Below, in pieces: positions 33,842-38,034 of a stretch of DNA of 38,034 nt. Position 1 is the stretch's first letter; the number at the start of each line of letters is the position of its first letter. Source of the stretch: Lachnospiraceae bacterium (lineage in GTDB: Bacteria; Bacillota; Clostridia; Lachnospirales; Lachnospiraceae). Made by a program: the position numbers and the translations under genes. The DNA lies in assembly GCA_017444015.1 (NCBI GenBank), contig JAFSXN010000103.1:1-38034 (forward strand). Direction: 5' to 3'. Below the pieces are notes generated by a model. That model was not told where the DNA came from and searched no databases. It worked only from the letters and a program-made list of their open reading frames with translations.

Positions 33842-34544
33842 GGAGCGTGTTCTTTCCGCCAAGGAAGATCCCCAGGCTAAAAACAGCTTTCTTACCGAGG
33901 AGCAAGATCACATCCTGCGTTTGACTTCAAAAATCCTTGGGCGGACCATTTCAAGAAGCGATGATGAATGGTCTGTTGGATTTATTGCTGTTTCAGAGGC
34001 AATAGACAGTTTTGAGCCCTCAAAGGGGAGTTTTTGGTCATATGCGTCAGTCGTAATTAAAAGCAGACTGACCGACGCGTTCAGAAAGCAAAAAAGGACA
34101 TATAACGAAATTTCAGTTTCGCCGGATACCTTCAGCGGGGAAGTAGACGAGGAAAACGAGAGTCTGAATATCCAGCTGGAAGTAACGGATAAGATAGCCG
34201 TAGAAAGTCTTGGTGTCAATAACAGCCTGAAAATGGAGCTGGATGCCTTGAATGCCGAGCTGTCTGTTTTTGATATTTCTTTAAAGGATCTCTACGAGTG
34301 TTCTCCGAAATCATCTAAAACGAAACAATCATGTTCTATGATCGTGAATGCGATTTTTCTTCCTCCTCCGATCGTTCGGATGATCAGGGAAACAAAAAAG
34401 CTTCCTATCAAAGATATTCTTAACCGGATCAAAATATCCAGCAAGATTATCGATCGACACAGGAAGTACCTGATTGCTGTATCGATCATTCTGGACGGTG
34501 ATTATCCTTTTATTACAGAATATGTAAAGGATTTGATCAATTAA
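33813..34544 (+). CDS. sigI: RNA polymerase sigma factor SigI
   Basis: 243 residues. The region-2-like block SDDEWSVGFIAVSEAIDSFEPSKGSFWSYASVVIKSRLTDAFRKQKR is typical of SigI (key parts DDEWSVGFIAVSEAID and RLTDAFRKQ). The C-terminal SigI-specific DNA-binding domain holds LPIKDILNRIKISSKIIDRHRKYL-type helices. In Clostridia and Bacilli SigI controls cell-wall, heat or polysaccharide-degradation genes under an RsgI anti-sigma factor. The partner rsgI follows after 31 bp. The chosen ATG lacks a ribosome binding site. Confidence 0.88.
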   Translation: MDIINRSRDEERVLSAKEDPQAKNSFLTEEQDHILRLTSKILGRTISRSDDEWSVGFIAVSEAIDSFEPSKGSFWSYASVVIKSRLTDAFRKQKRTYNEISVSPDTFSGEVDEENESLNIQLEVTDKIAVESLGVNNSLKMELDALNAELSVFDISLKDLYECSPKSSKTKQSCSMIVNAIFLPPPIVRMIRETKKLPIKDILNRIKISSKIIDRHRKYLIAVSIILDGDYPFITEYVKDLIN

Positions 34545-34575
34545 CAGCTTTAAGCAAGGATAATTCGGTAATTTT

Positions 34576-36153
34576 ATGAAAGCAGTAGTAATATCGATCG
34601 AAAACAATAAGGCTACTGTTCTCGGGCGTGATGGCATTATCAGCCAGATCAGCGATAACGGGTACAATGTCGGTGAAGAACTGAATATCAGGCTTCTTGA
34701 GGCAAAGGGCAAAGGAAACGGCGATGGAAAGATCCGATCCATTACCTCCTATCTCGGGAAAAATGCTATGCGGATAGCTGCGGCGGCTCTGGTAATGGTA
34801 GTCGGTATCGGCAGTGTGACGGTTTACGCTACCCCTTGTACAACTGTGACCATGGACATCAACCCTTCCCTGGAGTACAAGGTCAATCGCTTCGACCGGG
34901 TCATTTCTGTTTCCTCCTTAAATGATGACGCGACTGAGCTGTTGGGAAATGTCGATATCAATCTGAAGAACAAAAAGATCGATCAGGTGGTGGACATTAC
35001 TCTGGACGCTCTTGAGAAAGCGGATTATATCAAGGAAGATACTTCGTTAGTGATCACGATCGACAGCAATCTCTCTGATAAGAATAAGGAAAAGCTCGAA
35101 ACAAAGGTTAATACTTCAATCGATGTCTGGAACGAAAAGAAACAGAGTGAAGGGAAAACCGTCAGTGTTGTTTCCGAAACCGTTACGGTAACGGATGAAC
35201 TCAGGGAAAAGGCAAAGGAGACCGGTTCAACTCCCGGTCAGACTGTTTTAGCGGAAAAGAAAGTAGCAGAAGAAACGCAAAAAGCAGCTCAGGATGCTCA
35301 GCTCGCGGCCGCCCTGGCAGCAGCCAATACTCAAAAGCTTCAGGCTGCCGCTCCGACCCCCGCGCCAAATACGGCTCCGGCAGTCAGCGCGCCTTCCTCT
35401 CAGAGTTCATATAACTACAGCGAGCCTGTCAAAGAAGACGATGATGATGACGACGATCATCACTCCTCTTCCTCTGCGGCTGCACCTGCTAAGAAAAATA
35501 GTAAAAAGAAAGCTGATGCTTCCTCCGCCGGCGAAGAAACGAAGACAGCGGATGGTACACAAGGCGAGAAGACAGCGGCGGCTTCAGAAGGAACTGCAGG
35601 CGCTGCTTCAGCGACACCGACACCGACACCGGCAGCAGCAGCGCCTACGCCTACGACTACGACTACGGTCGCTGATGCAGGTACGGTAGTTACGCCAGCT
35701 GAAACCGGCGAGCTTCCAGCAACTACTGTTACTGTTCCTACGGTCGTCGATGTTCCTGTTGCTCTTCCGGATGGTACCGTTGTAATGGTTCCGACAGTCG
35801 TTCCTGTAGAAATCGCTGTTCCGACCGATGGTACTGTAGTGGCATCCGATCCGGCAGCGGTCACGGGTGGAGATACGTCCGTTATAACGACCCCAACTGT
35901 CGAGGTTGTCCCGGAAGTAACTCCGACTGTCGAGGTTCCTTCTGCTCCTTCGGAATCCGAAACTACCGAAAGTACTCCTTATGAGCCTTATGCGGATGAA
36001 ACCAATGATGAACGCGAGGCAAGAGAGGCAAGGGAAGCCCAGGAAGCTTACGAAGAGCGTGAAGCTCAGGCAGCCCGGGAAAAGGAAGAGGCCCGCGAAG
36101 CCAGTGAGGCAAAGAAAAGTGAGGAATCCTCTTCTTCGGAAAGCGCAGAATAA
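34576..36153 (+). CDS. rsgI: Anti-sigma-I factor RsgI with long disordered outer region
   Basis: 525 residues. The cytoplasmic RsgI N-terminal domain (1-50) should bind SigI. One transmembrane helix follows (about 65-85). The conserved outer domain starts with VTMDINPSLEYKV; N96-P97 is the position where RsgI-type proteins undergo self-cleavage. After about residue 230 the protein is low-complexity: Ala/Gln-rich, a DDDDDD stretch, Ser/Lys, Thr/Pro/Val-rich repeats, then an EAREAR-type charged helix and a Ser/Glu tail. No carbohydrate-binding or glycoside hydrolase domain is fused, unlike many clostridial RsgIs. This layout resembles the cell-wall-sensing B. subtilis type. AAGGA lies before the ATG. 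Confidence 0.88.
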   Translation: MKAVVISIENNKATVLGRDGIISQISDNGYNVGEELNIRLLEAKGKGNGDGKIRSITSYLGKNAMRIAAAALVMVVGIGSVTVYATPCTTVTMDINPSLEYKVNRFDRVISVSSLNDDATELLGNVDINLKNKKIDQVVDITLDALEKADYIKEDTSLVITIDSNLSDKNKEKLETKVNTSIDVWNEKKQSEGKTVSVVSETVTVTDELREKAKETGSTPGQTVLAEKKVAEETQKAAQDAQLAAALAAANTQKLQAAAPTPAPNTAPAVSAPSSQSSYNYSEPVKEDDDDDDDHHSSSSAAAPAKKNSKKKADASSAGEETKTADGTQGEKTAAASEGTAGAASATPTPTPAAAAPTPTTTTTVADAGTVVTPAETGELPATTVTVPTVVDVPVALPDGTVVMVPTVVPVEIAVPTDGTVVASDPAAVTGGDTSVITTPTVEVVPEVTPTVEVPSAPSESETTESTPYEPYADETNDEREAREAREAQEAYEEREAQAAREKEEAREASEAKKSEESSSSESAE

Positions 36154-36173
36154 GCCTGCGTATATTAGCATAG

Positions 36174-36203
36174 AAGAGCCGGTCCTGTCTGGATCGGCTC
36201 TTT
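36174..36203 (+). terminator. Terminator of the sigI-rsgI operon
   Basis: AAGAGCCG and CGGCTCTT form the stem, extended by TCC/GGA, followed by TTCC, 20 bp after the rsgI stop. Confidence 0.75.
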
Positions 36204-36204
36204 C

Positions 36205-36268
36205 CATACGCAGAGCAATCAGTACATTTGTTTTATCATAATCGGCAGCTGATTGCGTCGCTAGTATA
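36205..36268 (+). repeat. Family A fragment, copy A5
   Basis: GCAATCAGTACATTTG, then TTTATCATAATCGGCAGCTGATTGCG and the end GCTAGTATA line up with the right half of family A. The left half is missing or too diverged. It lies between the rsgI terminator and the beta-glucosidase gene. Confidence 0.55.
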
Positions 36269-36321
36269 CATTTGACGTGTATTAAAATATATTTTTTTCT
36301 CACAGAGATAAGGGAGGATTT

Positions 36322-37695
36322 ATGTTTCGGAAGGATTTTGCCTGGGGTGTAGCAAGCAGTGCTTATCAGGTCGAAGGACGGGACAGGGATGATGGTGCCG
36401 GAGAAATGATCTGGGATCGCTTTATTCGGGAGCATGGAACTTCAGACGGCTACGATGCCTCTGTCAGCGCTGATCATATCCATCGCTACAAAGAAGATTT
36501 TCGTCTCATGAAGGAGCTTGGCATCAGGGCCTATCGCTTTTCCGTCAGCTGGGCGCGCCTGATCCCGGATGGCACGGGACCTGTCAATCAGAAGGCCGTA
36601 GACCTGTATCGAAATATGCTGACTGAGATGAAAGAAAACGGGATCGAACCCTATCTTACCCTCTACCACTGGGAGCTGCCTCAGGCTTTGCAGGATCGGG
36701 GCGGCTGGTTAAACGAAGAAACCATTGCCGCCTTCGGCAAATATGCTAAGATCGTGGCGGAGAACTTTTCGGATCTCTGCCGGTATTTTTTCACTCTCAA
36801 TGAACCGCAATGCTTTATCGGGCTCGGCTATCTCTCAGGAACCCATGCTCCCGGGAAAAAGCTTTCTGTAAAGGATGTTTTTCAGATCGCCCATAATGCC
36901 TTAAAAGCGCATGGAACTGCCGTTATCGCGCTAAGAGAGCACGCCAGGCAGAATATATATATCGGCTATGCGCCGACCTGCGGCGTAGCATATCCGGCTT
37001 CCGATCAGCCGGAGGATATCGAAGCCGCCAGACAATATTACTTCGACTTTCACGAGGCTTTAGACAATTGGACATGGAATGTATCCTGGTTTTCCGATCC
37101 GGTTATTTTAGGGAACTACCCATCGGAAGGGTTAGAGATATTTGCCGACTATCTCCCGGAGATCAAACAGGGCGATATGGAGTTGATCTGCCAGCCCATT
37201 GACTTTCTTGGTCAAAACATCTATAACGGCTACCCGGTAGCTGCCTGCGAAACCGGACCGGTTCGACTGAAGCGGCCAATGGGTGCCCCGAAGACCGCCT
37301 CCGGATGGCCGGTAACGCCGGAAAGCCTCTACTGGGGACCGAAATTTCTGTATGAACGGTATCATCTTCCGATCTATATTACGGAAAACGGAATGAGCTG
37401 CCACGACCTGATCTCTCCGGACGGAAAGGTTCACGATCCGAACCGGAAGGATTTTCTGGACCTTTACCTCTCCGAACTTCAGAGAGCTTCCGATGCGGGG
37501 ATCGATATCCGGGGCTATTTCCTCTGGACCTTTTTGGACAATTTCGAATGGGATAAGGGATATACGGAGCGTTTCGGTATCGTCTATGTAGATTATTCAA
37601 CCCAAAGACGAATCCCGAAGGACTCCGCGTACTGGTATAAGAAGGTAATCGAAACAAACGGCGACTGTCTTCTCATCAATGAAAATACCCTGTAA
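36322..37695 (+). CDS. Glycoside hydrolase family 1 beta-glucosidase
   Basis: 457 residues, full length for GH1. The acid/base Glu is in FTLNEPQCF (the usual motif is TFNEP) and the nucleophile Glu in YITENGMS. The aglycone and glucose-site segment DNFEWDKGYTERFGIVYVDY matches glucosidases acting on unphosphorylated sugars rather than 6-phospho-beta-glucosidases. There is no signal peptide, so it should act on imported beta-glucosides in the cytoplasm. AGGGAGG lies just before the ATG. No sugar transporter is adjacent. The stop codon lies inside its terminator loop. Confidence 0.92.
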   Translation: MFRKDFAWGVASSAYQVEGRDRDDGAGEMIWDRFIREHGTSDGYDASVSADHIHRYKEDFRLMKELGIRAYRFSVSWARLIPDGTGPVNQKAVDLYRNMLTEMKENGIEPYLTLYHWELPQALQDRGGWLNEETIAAFGKYAKIVAENFSDLCRYFFTLNEPQCFIGLGYLSGTHAPGKKLSVKDVFQIAHNALKAHGTAVIALREHARQNIYIGYAPTCGVAYPASDQPEDIEAARQYYFDFHEALDNWTWNVSWFSDPVILGNYPSEGLEIFADYLPEIKQGDMELICQPIDFLGQNIYNGYPVAACETGPVRLKRPMGAPKTASGWPVTPESLYWGPKFLYERYHLPIYITENGMSCHDLISPDGKVHDPNRKDFLDLYLSELQRASDAGIDIRGYFLWTFLDNFEWDKGYTERFGIVYVDYSTQRRIPKDSAYWYKKVIETNGDCLLINENTL

Positions 37696-37715
37696 CAGGC
37701 TACAGGGTATTTTTA
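37684..37715 (+). terminator. Terminator overlapping the beta-glucosidase stop
   Basis: AATACCCTGTA (37684-37694) pairs with TACAGGGTATT (37701-37711), followed by T residues. The left arm is made of the last sense codons, so termination structure and coding sequence overlap. Confidence 0.8.
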
Positions 37716-37734
37716 ACTCGTTTCAAAAGTAAAC

Positions 37735-37816
37735 TGCGGTTGAAGGGATTTGAACCCTCACGCCTTGCGGCACAGGAACCTAAATCCTGCACGTCTGCCA
37801 ATTCCGTCACAACCGC
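37735..37816 (-). tRNA. tRNA-Leu (anticodon UAG)
   Basis: Read on the minus strand, the acceptor arm GCGGTTG pairs with CAACCGC. The D-loop has AATTGGCAGA, and the anticodon stem CAGGA/TCCTG encloses TTTAGGT, giving anticodon TAG. A class II long variable arm (TGCCGCAAGGCG) and the T-loop GGTTCAAATCC follow. Discriminator A is next; CCA is not encoded. The long variable arm and anticodon agree on leucine. Confidence 0.93.
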
Positions 37817-37832
37817 GCTTGAATCGAATTCC

Positions 37833-37861
37833 ATTATACCAAAAACCTTCTTTTGACGCAA
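37833..37861 (-). promoter_or_regulatory. Promoter of the tRNA-Leu gene
   Basis: On the minus strand TTGCGT (37861-37856) and TATAAT (37838-37833) are separated by 17 nt, and the -10 is 16 nt from the mature 5' end. Confidence 0.65.
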
Positions 37862-38034
37862 ATCCTTAGGACAAACGCATAAAAATAATCAAACCCGCAA
37901 TAGATAAGGATTTGGGAGCAATCTGTGGTTATCGATATGCTCAAAATGTTTCCGTCACAAGAGAGATGTAGTATAAGACAACAGTTCAATTGGTGCTATT
38001 GCAGATCTGGTGAAATAGGGTAGCAGAAAATAGG
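37862..38034. other. Window end, nothing recognised
   Basis: No gene was recognised. A 10-bp inverted repeat (CAAATCCTTA near 37859, TAAGGATTTG near 37905) is the only structure seen. Confidence 0.4.

Noticed and set aside
35608..36435. Long antisense frame opposite rsgI and the start of the beta-glucosidase gene
   Set aside because: Its Arg/Ser/Cys-rich composition mirrors the low-complexity rsgI codons, and it overlaps two clear genes.

Overview
The window looks like a chromosomal segment of a Gram-positive anaerobe of the class Clostridia, most likely Lachnospiraceae-like. This rests on the tig-clpP-clpX-engB block, a SigI/RsgI pair, a pyrophosphate-type phosphofructokinase, strong AGGAGG ribosome binding sites, a RACo-type corrinoid activator beside a MtaA-like methyltransferase, and a [Fe-Fe]-hydrogenase-like sensor kinase. 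The assignment is inference from gene content. There is no phage, plasmid or transposase gene and no CRISPR array.

Layout. 1-775: repeat-rich non-coding DNA and the 3' remnant of a DUF234-type AAA ATPase. 779-7836: a corrinoid/redox group made of a RACo-like activator (minus), a divergent MtaA-like methyltransferase (plus) and a 1048-residue hybrid histidine kinase with ferredoxin and hydrogenase-like domains (minus). 7910-11515: an SGNH hydrolase, a solitary short flagellin homologue, an alpha/beta hydrolase and a CarD regulator. 11588-15561: a minus-strand operon of VWA/metallopeptidase protein, MoxR ATPase, leucine-rich-repeat protein and a 66-residue helical protein. 15645-19925: a DUF2298 membrane protein, a TetR regulator and a divergent DtxR-like regulator. 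19964-28063: a minus-strand housekeeping run, read tig, clpP, clpX, terminator, engB, AI-2E permease, CDF transporter, glycosyltransferase, truA, with overlapping genes in the second part. 28438-30615: a DJ-1/PfpI protein, 1.1 kb of AT-rich and repeat DNA, and a CYTH protein. 31107-33472: PPi-type phosphofructokinase and a Na+/Ca2+ exchanger (minus). 33746-36153: sigI-rsgI. 36322-37816: a GH1 beta-glucosidase and tRNA-Leu(UAG).

The most unusual content is repeat DNA. Family A is a 103-bp element with TATACT/AGTATA ends and a strong internal inverted repeat. It has three near-identical copies (about 96-97% by eye) up to 30 kb apart, a diverged copy, a tandem array and a fragment. One copy supplies the last three codons and stop of the CYTH gene, and array DNA appears to supply that gene's promoter. 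Family B is a three-hairpin structure whose central stem changes sequence between copies while keeping pairing, and always carries CGTGCGCAT on its 3' side. One copy lies in frame inside the RACo-like gene and encodes about 39 residues of its linker; another ends in the terminator between the methyltransferase and the kinase. The two families share short hairpin modules. I recognise neither as a named family, and copy number elsewhere in the genome is the decisive test.

Working together: the RACo-like protein and methyltransferase fit corrinoid-dependent methyl transfer, and the hydrogenase-like kinase could sense the redox state that such chemistry depends on; the last link is inference. SigI/RsgI, the beta-glucosidase and the glycosyltransferase suggest envelope or polysaccharide functions.
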